From the NCBI GenBank assembly GCA_905198295.1, contig CAJKBW010000064.1, positions 1 through 17,530 of the forward strand: 17,530 bases of DNA, written 5' to 3'. The DNA comes from an uncultured Oscillospiraceae bacterium (GTDB taxonomy: Bacteria > Bacillota > Clostridia > Oscillospirales > Acutalibacteraceae). The translations under genes and the position numbers were made by a program. Below the pieces are notes generated by a model. It did no database searches and was not told the origin of the DNA. It saw only the letters and a program-made list of their open reading frames with translations. This document shows, in pieces, positions 6,662-14,350 of this stretch (position 1 is its first letter; each line of letters opens with the position of its first letter).

Positions 6662-8200
6662 ATGACCAAGCCGCTGCTGATTGGTATCGATATCGGTACC
6701 CAGGGCACAAAAACGGTGCTGTGCGACCGCGCCGGCCGGGTGCTCGCCGACGCGTTTGAGCCTTCACAGCTCATCCGGCCGGGGGTCGGCAGCGTTTATG
6801 AGGATCCGGAGCGCCTTTTCGGTTCTGTGGTGCGCACGGTGCGCGCCGTGACCGCACAGGCGGGGGAGGCGGCGCAGCATATCGCCGCGCTCGCGATGGA
6901 CGCGCAGATGGCCGGCCTGCTCGGCATCGGGGCGGATTTTGAGGCGGTGACCCCGCTGGATTCCTGGCTCGACAGCCGCTGTGCACCCTACACCGAACGC
7001 ATCCGCCGGGAGGCGGAAGAAGCGTGCATCCGCTCGAGCGGCGGGCCGGTGATCAACGCCCACGCCCCCAAAATCCTCTGGTGGAAGCACGAGCAGCCCG
7101 AGGCCTATGCCCGCATCCGCAAGTTTGTGATGCCCAACGGCTACATCGCCGGGCGGCTGTGCGGGCTGAAGGCGGAGGACGCCTTCATGGACTACACTTT
7201 CCTGCATTTCAACAGCTTTTCGGATAATCCGGGCGGCGGTTTCAACGAAGAACTGCTGCGGATGTTTAGCGTGGAGCCGGATAAGCTGCCGCGCGTGGTA
7301 TCCCCGACGACCGTCGTCGGGCAGGTGACCGACGAATACGCCGCCGCCTGCGGTCTGCCCCGTGGGGTGAAGGTCGCGGCCGGCTGCGGCGATACCGCGG
7401 CGTCGAGCCTCGGCGCCGGTATCACCCGGCCGGGGATCGCCTATGACGTGGCGGGCACCGCTTCGGTGTTCGCCTGCGCGACCGACCGTTTCGCACCCGA
7501 TACGGTGCACAAAACCATCCTCTTTGCCCGCAGCGTCATCGAGGGGCTGTACATACCGCTCGCCTACATCAGCGGCGGCGGCATTTGCCTGAAATGGTTT
7601 GCCGGTCTGTGCGGCCGGGAGCTGCGGGAGCTGGACGCACTGGCGGAACAGGAGGCGCCCGGCTGCGGGGGGATCACCTTCATCCCGCATTTTTCCGGGC
7701 GCACCTGCCCGCTCGACAACGATGTGCGCGGGGCTTTCCTCGGCCTGCACGGCGCCCCCTCCGCCGGTTTGCTGTACCGCAGCATTCTGGAGGCGGTTGC
7801 CTACGAATACCGCAGCTATCTCGATATCCTGCGGCAAAACGGCTGCATCGATGCGCTCGAAACGGTCCGCGGTGCGGGCGGCGGTGCGAAAAGCGTGGCG
7901 TTCGCCCAGATCAAGGCGGACGTGCTCGGGGTGGATTACCAGGCGCTGCGCAACAGCGACACCGCTCCGCCGGCCTGCGCCCTGATCGCGGCGGACGCTG
8001 CGGGCTATGCCGACCGGCCGCTCGCCGAAGTCTGCGCGGCCTATCCCGAGGAGGGGGCATTATGCCGGGCGGACCGCGATAAAACCGGGCTGTACGCGGC
8101 ACACGCCGCGCGATACCGCCGGATTCTCGACGGTATCGGCGCACTGTGCCGGGACGATATAACCATACCGGAAAAGGGAGGGTCATCCGATGGCGAATGA
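6662..8200 (+). CDS. FGGY-family carbohydrate kinase, xylulokinase-like
   Basis: ATP-dependent ketose kinase of 512 residues, the family's normal length. The N-terminal actin-like lobe begins IGIDIGTQGTKTVLCD (phosphate-1 loop). SWLDSRC follows in the substrate lobe. GCGDTAASSLGAGI holds Asp244, the expected catalytic base, equivalent to the GGGD of xylulokinase. The second ATP lobe has SGGGICLKWF and GAGGGAKS. Xylulokinases normally carry GQMHG in the sugar site; here it reads DAQMAG, so the histidine is lost and the substrate is probably not simply that of XylB. Plausible substrates are D-xylulose, D-ribulose, L-ribulose or a deoxyketose. The ATG at 6662 has AAGGG 6 bases upstream; the ATG two codons earlier overlaps that site. 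The 3' end overlaps the next gene by 11 bases, so the two are translationally linked. Confidence 0.9.
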   Translation: MTKPLLIGIDIGTQGTKTVLCDRAGRVLADAFEPSQLIRPGVGSVYEDPERLFGSVVRTVRAVTAQAGEAAQHIAALAMDAQMAGLLGIGADFEAVTPLDSWLDSRCAPYTERIRREAEEACIRSSGGPVINAHAPKILWWKHEQPEAYARIRKFVMPNGYIAGRLCGLKAEDAFMDYTFLHFNSFSDNPGGGFNEELLRMFSVEPDKLPRVVSPTTVVGQVTDEYAAACGLPRGVKVAAGCGDTAASSLGAGITRPGIAYDVAGTASVFACATDRFAPDTVHKTILFARSVIEGLYIPLAYISGGGICLKWFAGLCGRELRELDALAEQEAPGCGGITFIPHFSGRTCPLDNDVRGAFLGLHGAPSAGLLYRSILEAVAYEYRSYLDILRQNGCIDALETVRGAGGGAKSVAFAQIKADVLGVDYQALRNSDTAPPACALIAADAAGYADRPLAEVCAAYPEEGALCRADRDKTGLYAAHAARYRRILDGIGALCRDDITIPEKGGSSDGE

Positions 8201-8966
8201 ACCGCTGTTTGCCGAAGAACGGCACAACAGAATCCTGCAGATGCTCCGCAAGCAGAAAAAATTGCTGGTGACCGACCTGTGCGAGGTGTTCGGGGTGTCT
8301 CCGGCCACCATCCGCAACGATCTCAACGATCTTGAGAAGCGCGGGTTGCTCAAGCGCACCCACGGCGGCGCGATCGCCGGCACCAAGATCAATTTTGAGC
8401 CGACCTCCATCGAAAAGGACGTCGCCAACCGCGAGCGCAAAATTGCGATCGGCCAGGCGGCCGCCGATATGGTCGAGGACGGTGACACCATTGCGGTGGA
8501 TACCGGTACCACCACCTATTATTTTGCCAAGGCGCTCGCGGATAAAAATAAGGTGACGGTGGTGACCTCCGACCTGACCATTGCCAAAACCCTTGAGGAT
8601 TTTCCGGGGATAGCGGTGATCATTGCGGGCGGTCAGGTGCGCAAGGGCTTTTCCTGTACCGTTGGAGCACTCGCCAACAGCATGCTCCAGGGGCTGGCGG
8701 TGGACAAGGCGTTTCTCGCCACCAACTCGATCAACGCCGCCGGCGAGCTGTGCACCCCGGACATTGAGCAGGCCGAGGTCAAGAAAAACCTGATGAAGAT
8801 GGGCAACCAGTGCATACTGCTGTGCGACAGCTCCAAGTTCGGTGCGCAGAGTTTTGCGAAGTTTGCGGAACTTACGGATTTCGATGCGGTGGTGACCGAC
8901 CGGCAGGCCGATCCGGAGCTGCTCGAGCGCATGCGCCAACAGGAGATCGCGGTGGAAGCCGTTTGA
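8190..8966 (+). CDS. DeoR/GlpR-family transcriptional regulator
   Basis: A 258-residue DNA-binding regulator, full length for the family. The N-terminal winged helix-turn-helix spans about residues 8-63, with the DeoR signature VSPATIRNDLNDLEKRGL and then RTHGGA. The C-terminal sensor domain (about 75-235) has the sugar-phosphate isomerase-like fold motifs VDTGTTT, VTSDL and LCDSSKFG; these bind a phosphorylated sugar that releases the protein from DNA. The likely inducer is therefore a sugar phosphate made by the kinase just upstream, whose gene it overlaps by 11 bases. GGGAGGG lies 7 bases before the ATG, inside the kinase gene. Probable targets are the repeats at 2479-2538, and perhaps the inverted repeat at 14308-14326. 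Confidence 0.94.
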   Translation: MANEPLFAEERHNRILQMLRKQKKLLVTDLCEVFGVSPATIRNDLNDLEKRGLLKRTHGGAIAGTKINFEPTSIEKDVANRERKIAIGQAAADMVEDGDTIAVDTGTTTYYFAKALADKNKVTVVTSDLTIAKTLEDFPGIAVIIAGGQVRKGFSCTVGALANSMLQGLAVDKAFLATNSINAAGELCTPDIEQAEVKKNLMKMGNQCILLCDSSKFGAQSFAKFAELTDFDAVVTDRQADPELLERMRQQEIAVEAV

Positions 8967-8980
8967 AAGGAGAGATCACG

Positions 8981-9862
8981 ATGAACCGTGTGGGGATTTA
9001 CTACGCCTTCTGGGAGAGGGAATGGGCGGCCGATTTCCGGCCGTATGTCAAGAAAGTCAAGGCGCTCGGCTTTGATACGCTGGAGATTGCGGCGGGGGCG
9101 CTGCCGGATATGACCGCGGCTGACCGCCGTGCGCTGCGTGACGAGGCGGAGGCCGAGGGGATCCAGCTGACCTGCTGCATGGGGCTCGACCCCGCGCACG
9201 ATGTGTCCAGCGCCGACGAAGCGGTGCGCCGCGAGGGGATCCGGTATGTCGGCGAGGTGCTCGACTGCATCCACGAGATCGGCAGCCATGTCTTTTCTGG
9301 CATCAACTACGCCTACTGGCCGATGCAGGGGGCGCCCGATTACGACGGGAAAATGGCCGCGCGGGAGCGTTCTCTGCGCTCGCTGCGGGAGATTCTCGGC
9401 CGGGCGGAGCAGTACGGCATCGCCTATTGCCTCGAGATTGTCAACCGCTTCGAGCAGTGCATCCTTAACACCGCGGCCGAGGGAGTCGATTACCTGCGTG
9501 AGCTTGACCATCCGTCGGCCAAGCTGCTGCTCGACACCTTCCACATGAACATCGAGGAGGATTCCTTTGCAGACGCCATCCGCACGGCGAAGGGGCTGCT
9601 CGGGCATTTCCACATCGGTGAGTGCAACCGCAAAACCCCGGGCACCGGCCGGATGCCGTGGGACGAAATTTTTGCCGCGCTGCGGGAAACCGGCTACGAC
9701 GGCACGGTGGTGATGGAGCCGTTCATCAAAATGGGCGGCCAGGTCGGCCGGGATATTCGCATGTACCGCGATGTGAGCGCGGGCGCCGACGCGGCCGAGA
9801 TGGACCGGCTCGCCGCCGCTTCTGCCGCATTCGTCAAAAACGGCCTGCGCACGGCGGGCTGA
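8981..9862 (+). CDS. D-tagatose 3-epimerase / D-psicose 3-epimerase family protein
   Basis: Cytoplasmic metal-dependent TIM-barrel enzyme that inverts C3 of free ketoses (D-fructose/D-psicose, D-tagatose/D-sorbose, D-ribulose/D-xylulose). The 293-residue sequence follows the clostridial D-psicose 3-epimerase closely: it opens GIYYAFWEREW and has CLEIVNRFE, LLDTFHMNIEEDS, GHFHIGECNR and VVMEPF in order. The metal ligands are Glu152, Asp185, His211 and Glu246, each two residues after the recalled Glu150/Asp183/His209/Glu244 of the Clostridium cellulolyticum enzyme; Glu152 and Glu246 are also the catalytic pair. Start at 8981: AAAGGAG lies 8 bases upstream and overlaps the previous stop codon. 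In this operon it could link the isomerase product to the kinase substrate. Which ketose it prefers cannot be read from sequence. Confidence 0.93.
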   Translation: MNRVGIYYAFWEREWAADFRPYVKKVKALGFDTLEIAAGALPDMTAADRRALRDEAEAEGIQLTCCMGLDPAHDVSSADEAVRREGIRYVGEVLDCIHEIGSHVFSGINYAYWPMQGAPDYDGKMAARERSLRSLREILGRAEQYGIAYCLEIVNRFEQCILNTAAEGVDYLRELDHPSAKLLLDTFHMNIEEDSFADAIRTAKGLLGHFHIGECNRKTPGTGRMPWDEIFAALRETGYDGTVVMEPFIKMGGQVGRDIRMYRDVSAGADAAEMDRLAAASAAFVKNGLRTAG

Positions 9863-9901
9863 GCCCCCGCGCCATACCGGTCAGGAAAGGATGAGAATCG
9901 A

Positions 9902-11320
9902 ATGAAAAAAATCAAGGTCGGACTGCTGACCATGTCCGACGGACGTATTTACCTGCACGAGGAATACGAGCAGCTCAACTTTGAAAAGCAGCACGCCATC
10001 GCGGCGGCGCTCACCGCCACCGGCCTGTTCGAAGTGGTCGAGGGCACCCGCATCATCAATGCCAACAGCGTTGCGAAGGAGGAGGGCATCCGCCTGCGCG
10101 AGAGCGGGGTAGAGGCCACCATCTTCAACTACACCATCTGGTGCTATCCGCAGTATACGATGGTCGCCCAGAATTTCGCGCCCGGCCCGTACCTGCTGTT
10201 CTCTAATCTGCACCCGTCCGAGTGCGGCATGGTGGGCATGCTCGCCGCCGCCGGATCGCTCGACCAGATCGGGGTCAAATACGCGCGGCTGTGGGGCGAC
10301 GTTGCCGATGCCGAAGTGTTCGGCAAAATGGTGCCTTTCCTCAAGGCCGCGGCTGCGGTTTCCCGTCTGAAGGGGCTGACCTTCGGCAACTTCGGCGGCC
10401 GTCCGCTCGGCATGTACACGGCGGTGGCTAACCTCGAGCAGTGGCAGAAGCTGTTCGGTATTGATGTCGAAAACATCGAGCAGGACGACATCATCCGCGC
10501 CGGCGACACGGCTTCCGCCGAAGAGGTGGAGCGCGCCTTCGCGTGGCTGACCAAATACGTCGGCAATATCGCCTACGACGGCAAGGGGCTGACCCCCGAA
10601 AAGCTGAAAACCCAGATCCGTTCCTACCTCGGTCTGCGGAAGATCATTGCCGAACGCAAGCTCGATTTTGTGGGCATCAAGGCGCACGGTGACCTGACCG
10701 ACCGCTACTGCACGATGGATGTCGCCGAGGCGCTGCTCAACGATCCCTACGACTGGGACGGCCCGAAGGAGCCGGTGGTCGCCGCGACCGAGAGCGATAT
10801 GGACGGCGCCCTGACGATGCAGATCTTCAAGCACCTCACCGGTTCGCCGGTACTCTTTGCGGACGTGCGCCATTACGATAAAGCGCGTGACGTGTGGTTC
10901 TTCTCGAATTCCGGCACCCACGCCACCTATTTCGCCGGCGGCTCGATGGATCCGGCGGAAAACCTCAAAAAGGTGTCCTTCCTGCCGGAGACCGATTACT
11001 ACCCGGCCGGCGGTGCGTCGGTACATCATTTTGCCAAAGCTGGCCAGGTTACCCTTGCTCGGCTTGCACGAAAAAACGGTAGTTACTATTTAACCATTGT
11101 TCCTGGCGAATTTGTCGATTTTCCCGAGGAAGAGATGCGCGCTATGGGAGATACCACCACCCCTGCATGGCCGTGCGCGTTCACCCGCATCCGGGTGTCG
11201 GCGGACGAGTTCATCAGCCGTTTCCCCTGCAACCACATCCACGGAGTCTACGGCGACTGTGTAGACGACCTCGTGCAGGTTGCCAAGCTGCTGGATATCC
11301 CATATCAGATTTTTGAATAG
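9902..11320 (+). CDS. L-fucose/D-arabinose isomerase family protein
   Basis: A 472-residue aldose-ketose isomerase of the fucose/arabinose isomerase superfamily, shorter than E. coli FucI (about 590). HPSECGMVGMLAAAGSLDQIG and KAHGDLTDRYCTMDVAEALL are typical of FucI-like proteins. Glu297 (ATESDMDGA) and Asp321 (LFADVRHY) are 24 residues apart, as are the metal ligands Glu337 and Asp361 of FucI. A third ligand is probably one of His445/His447 in CNHIHGVYGD; His375/His376 are alternatives. FucI enzymes convert L-fucose to L-fuculose and D-arabinose to D-ribulose. No class II fuculose-phosphate aldolase is present in the window, which weakens an L-fucose role. AAAGGA lies 10 bases before the ATG. 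A short patch near the 3' end (about 11036-11130) uses quite different codons from the rest. Confidence 0.87.
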   Translation: MKKIKVGLLTMSDGRIYLHEEYEQLNFEKQHAIAAALTATGLFEVVEGTRIINANSVAKEEGIRLRESGVEATIFNYTIWCYPQYTMVAQNFAPGPYLLFSNLHPSECGMVGMLAAAGSLDQIGVKYARLWGDVADAEVFGKMVPFLKAAAAVSRLKGLTFGNFGGRPLGMYTAVANLEQWQKLFGIDVENIEQDDIIRAGDTASAEEVERAFAWLTKYVGNIAYDGKGLTPEKLKTQIRSYLGLRKIIAERKLDFVGIKAHGDLTDRYCTMDVAEALLNDPYDWDGPKEPVVAATESDMDGALTMQIFKHLTGSPVLFADVRHYDKARDVWFFSNSGTHATYFAGGSMDPAENLKKVSFLPETDYYPAGGASVHHFAKAGQVTLARLARKNGSYYLTIVPGEFVDFPEEEMRAMGDTTTPAWPCAFTRIRVSADEFISRFPCNHIHGVYGDCVDDLVQVAKLLDIPYQIFE

Positions 11321-11332
11321 GGGGAAACAAGT

Positions 11333-13402
11333 TTGAAGCTGCAGCTCTGTACCGAACGGCTCACCGCGGAGTTTTCCGCGGAAACCGGCGCCCTGTTGAG
11401 ACTGGCTTCTGCGGATGGCTGGGAAATCCAGGGCGGGCGCGAGGCGACGCTGTTCCGGATGAACCTGCTGACAGAGGCTTCTTCTAAAAACGAGGTGTCT
11501 TCGGCGAGCCTTGCTTCTCCTTCCGTGCGTCAGGAGAATGGATCCCTTTCTTTCCGATGGGACACGATCACTTTGCAGACCGGCGAATGCCTCGATATAA
11601 CTTTTACCGCTGTGATCACCGTCCGGGACGGGGGATTGTCTTTTGAAGGAGAGCTGGAGAACCATTCAAAGGCAACGGTGGAGCATATCGCTTACCCGGT
11701 CCTGTCCGACCTCTGCCCGCCTGCGGGCGCGCAGCACTTTTACCGTACCGCACCTGATCTCATGGACATTCCCAGCACCGAAATTTTCCCCTCTTTCCAG
11801 ACCGAACGGGGGTATTGGGGAACAGAATTCCCGGTGAAAATTTCCGAAACGCCGGTTACCCCCTGCATCCTGCTGGAGGATGGAACCGCTGGGCTCTACA
11901 TCGGCTGCCACGACCACACCCTTCCTTATCGGACAATGCTGTGGCTGGAGGCTTCGCCGGCTGTTGCGGATTCCGCGAGCGGTCTGCTTTTTACCCCGCA
12001 GGATGACGGCACATTCCGCCCCCGTGTGGAGTGCTCTGCCACCCATCTGGTTTTCTCTGTCCCGGAAAGCCGCATGCCACTTTCCGCGATCCATCTGGAC
12101 GGCTATCGCGGCGGCTGGGAGGATGGGATGGAAATCTACCGCAGCTGGAGAAAAAGCTGGGCGGTTCCGGCACCCTGCCCGGCCTGGGCTAAAGGGCTGC
12201 ATGCCTGGTATCAGGTACATATGGCCTCCTATGGCGGGGGGATTTATTACCGTTTCCGCGATCTGCCCGGTCTGGGGCGGAAGTGTGCAGAGCAGGGTAT
12301 CGGTGTTATCCAGATTACCGGCTGGACTGTGGATGGGCAGGACGGCTGCCTGCCCTGTCACGATCCGGACCCCCGGCTGGGAACCTGGCAGGAATTCAAG
12401 GAGGCTATCGCGGAAATCGAGGCAATGGGTGTACGTGTGGTGCTGTATACCAAATATACTTTTGCCGACACGCGCACGGAACAGTTCCGCACAGAGCTGC
12501 ATCGGTATGCTTCCAGGAATGTTTACGGCGATATTCAGGATTTTGCCGGATACCCTTACGAGCGTCCCGCTATACTGGAGTATGTCAACACCCACAAGCT
12601 GGCGGTTATGTGCATGTGCAGCGACGAATGGCGGCAGTGCTGCCTGCGGGAATTCCGCAAGTGCCTGGAGCTTGGAGCCTCGGGCATGCTTTATGATGAA
12701 TGTATGCATCACAGCGGTTATTCCTACTGCTTCGCTCCCGATCACGGGCATCCTGTCCCCGCTTTTCTGTATGCGGGCGATATTGTGCTCGGGCGCGAGC
12801 TTGCCCGAGCCTGCGAGGAGGCCGGCAAACCGGATTTCCTTCTGGGTGCCGAAATTCTTTATGACGCGCAGACGCAGGTATATCCCTTATCCTATCTGCG
12901 GGGGACGCCCGGACACAAGTCCGTTCGCCGTTTCTGCGATTCCGACAGCGAGTTCGTTTCCGGCTTTTGGGGCTATAATGACCGGAACGGTGTGAATGTC
13001 TGCCTGTTAAACCGGTTCATCATGGAATATGAAACCAGGCATTTCCGGGGGGAGCCGGATGAATTCCCGCAGACCCTTAACTATGGGAAGCAGGTGGATG
13101 CCCTGCGCAGGCGGTATTATGACCTTTTATGGGATGCGGAATTTCTGGGAACCCGTCCTCTGCCGGTGGATACCTTATCCGGTGAACCGCTTACCTGGGG
13201 GGTATACCGTTCCCGGAAAACCGACGGCGCTGCGGCTGTAATCGTCAATTATTCTGACGAAACGGCGGTTTTCCGTACAGGTGCATCCGGCTTCCGCTGG
13301 GATCGTGTTGTCTCGCCGGAAGATCCGGATGGTGAAGTTTTTTCGGGCGAAGCCGTTGTGCCGCCCAGAAGCGCGGCGGTGCTTATCGGCACTGCCGGAT
13401 GA
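11333..13402 (+). CDS. DUF6259-like putative glycoside hydrolase
   Basis: A 689-residue protein without signal peptide. Residues about 1-270 form a beta-rich N-terminal domain, about 290-590 look like a TIM barrel, and the last ~80 residues a beta C-terminal domain; this is a common glycosidase layout. The barrel pattern IGVIQITGWTVDGQD, LGTWQEFKEAI, GVRVVLYTKYTFAD and GMLYDECMHH recalls DUF6259 proteins, whose activity I do not know. Candidate catalytic acids are Asp455/Glu456 (end of a predicted strand, LYDE) and Glu507 (LGAEILYD). It starts with TTG at 11333, backed by GGGGGA 7 bases upstream, which itself overlaps the previous stop. Codon choice differs from the neighbours: TCT, GCT, CTT, TTA and AGA are frequent here and rare around it, which suggests later acquisition. 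The substrate is unknown; its company implies a glycan whose sugars enter this operon. Confidence 0.75.
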   Translation: MKLQLCTERLTAEFSAETGALLRLASADGWEIQGGREATLFRMNLLTEASSKNEVSSASLASPSVRQENGSLSFRWDTITLQTGECLDITFTAVITVRDGGLSFEGELENHSKATVEHIAYPVLSDLCPPAGAQHFYRTAPDLMDIPSTEIFPSFQTERGYWGTEFPVKISETPVTPCILLEDGTAGLYIGCHDHTLPYRTMLWLEASPAVADSASGLLFTPQDDGTFRPRVECSATHLVFSVPESRMPLSAIHLDGYRGGWEDGMEIYRSWRKSWAVPAPCPAWAKGLHAWYQVHMASYGGGIYYRFRDLPGLGRKCAEQGIGVIQITGWTVDGQDGCLPCHDPDPRLGTWQEFKEAIAEIEAMGVRVVLYTKYTFADTRTEQFRTELHRYASRNVYGDIQDFAGYPYERPAILEYVNTHKLAVMCMCSDEWRQCCLREFRKCLELGASGMLYDECMHHSGYSYCFAPDHGHPVPAFLYAGDIVLGRELARACEEAGKPDFLLGAEILYDAQTQVYPLSYLRGTPGHKSVRRFCDSDSEFVSGFWGYNDRNGVNVCLLNRFIMEYETRHFRGEPDEFPQTLNYGKQVDALRRRYYDLLWDAEFLGTRPLPVDTLSGEPLTWGVYRSRKTDGAAAVIVNYSDETAVFRTGASGFRWDRVVSPEDPDGEVFSGEAVVPPRSAAVLIGTAG

Positions 13403-13441
13403 CCGTATTAACCACGATTTACAAAGAAAGGGCGTTTTATC

Positions 13442-14143
13442 ATGAACAAAATTACCCCGGCACAGCTTGCCAAGTATTTCGACCAGACCCTGCTCAAGGC
13501 TTACGTCAGCGAGGCGGATTTTGAAGCGTTCTGCAAACAGAGCGATGCTTATGGCTTCGCGATGGTGGCGATCAATTCCGCTCCGGTGAAGTTCTGCAAG
13601 AATATCCTTAAGGACAGCTCCGTACATGTCGGCGCGGCCATCGGCTTCCCGCTCGGCCAGACCACCATCGAAGACAAGGTGTTTGAGACGAAGCAGGCCA
13701 TCGCGGACGGCGCGGACGAGATCGATTATGTGGTCAACCTTGTCAAGCTCAAGAGCGGCGACCTCGCCTACGTAGAGGACGAGATGCGGCAGATCGTGGC
13801 GGTGTGCCGCGAGCACGGCAAGATTTCCAAGGTGATTTTTGAAAACTGCTATCTGACCGACGACGAGAAGCGCACGCTGTGCGAAATCGCGCTGAAGGTG
13901 AAGCCGGACTTCATCAAGACCAGCACCGGTTTCGGCACTCCGGCGCCCGGTGTGGCGGTCGGTGCGACGGTGGAGGACGTGCGGCTGATGAAGAGCATGG
14001 TCGGCGACGCGATCAAGGTCAAGGCGGCCGGCGGAGTGCGCACCCTCGAGGATGCGCTGGCCATGATCGAGGCGGGGGCTGAGCGTATCGGCACGAGTGC
14101 GGGCGTCACGATCGTGGAGGAGCTCAAGGCGCAGCAGGCCTGA
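13442..14143 (+). CDS. deoC: Deoxyribose-phosphate aldolase
   Basis: Class I aldolase that splits 2-deoxy-D-ribose 5-phosphate into glyceraldehyde 3-phosphate and acetaldehyde. The 233-residue protein is canonical: Lys159 in FIKTSTGFGT forms the Schiff base, Lys194 in IKVKAAGGVRT and Asp95 in EIDYVVN are the other active-site residues; the spacing matches E. coli Asp102/Lys167/Lys201. IGTSAGV near the C-terminus binds phosphate. GAAAGGG lies 9 bases before the ATG. Last gene of the operon; codon use returns to the GC-rich style of the other enzymes. deoC usually sits with nucleoside genes, so its place in a glycan/ketose operon is notable: it may serve deoxyribose with the ribokinase-like enzyme at 319-1209, or it may cleave a different sugar phosphate. 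Confidence 0.95.
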   Translation: MNKITPAQLAKYFDQTLLKAYVSEADFEAFCKQSDAYGFAMVAINSAPVKFCKNILKDSSVHVGAAIGFPLGQTTIEDKVFETKQAIADGADEIDYVVNLVKLKSGDLAYVEDEMRQIVAVCREHGKISKVIFENCYLTDDEKRTLCEIALKVKPDFIKTSTGFGTPAPGVAVGATVEDVRLMKSMVGDAIKVKAAGGVRTLEDALAMIEAGAERIGTSAGVTIVEELKAQQA

Positions 14144-14227
14144 CGACGTGCTTCCCGCACGAAGTCTTCGGTTTCATCATCCGAAGGCGGGTTGCTGCAG
14201 AGCCGCTATACAGGCATAGGACGGTTC

Positions 14228-14274
14228 CGGCCGCCGGCATACAGACGAAAGCCGGCCGGCGGCCGTTTGTTTTT
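14228..14274 (+). terminator. Rho-independent terminator closing the main operon
   Basis: A perfect 11-bp GC stem, CGGCCGCCGGC (14228-14238) with GCCGGCGGCCG (14255-14265), is followed directly by TTTGTTTTT (14266-14274). The 16-base loop is longer than usual; an alternative inner pairing GCCGGC/GCCGGC is also possible. It lies 85 bases after the deoC stop and before the next promoter. Confidence 0.8.
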
Positions 14275-14307
14275 CGGGAAACAGGGTGCGCCGGGACGGC
14301 ACACAAC

Positions 14308-14332
14308 CGAAACGGCGGCAGTTTCGTATAAA
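14308..14332 (+). promoter_or_regulatory. -10 element and adjoining inverted-repeat operator of the GH2 gene
   Basis: TATAAA (14327-14332) is a good -10 box, but no TTGACA-like -35 lies 16-18 bases upstream. Directly against it is the inverted repeat CGAAAC (14308-14313), 7 bases, GTTTCG (14321-14326), occupying the spacer. The CGAAAC core is shared with the repeats at the main operon promoter, so the same DeoR-type regulator may control both units. Confidence 0.55.
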
Positions 14333-14350
14333 ATTAGGGAAAGGGGGATT

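Noticed and set aside
5440..6774. Long minus-strand open frame (444 codons)
   Set aside because: Antisense to the zinc dehydrogenase with clear zinc and NAD motifs on the plus strand; shadow of GC-rich codons.
6764..7837. Minus-strand open frame (357 codons)
   Set aside because: Antisense to the FGGY kinase; no recognisable content.
9881..11029. Minus-strand open frame (382 codons)
   Set aside because: Antisense to the isomerase gene; composition typical of a mirror frame.
11880..12995. Plus-strand frame (371 codons) inside the DUF6259-like gene
   Set aside because: Same-strand shifted frame; the overlapping frame has coherent domains, a start with ribosome site and the expected length.
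14166..14186. CTTCGG/CCGAAG hairpin after deoC as terminator
   Set aside because: Only 6 bp and no T run; a much better terminator lies at 14228-14274.
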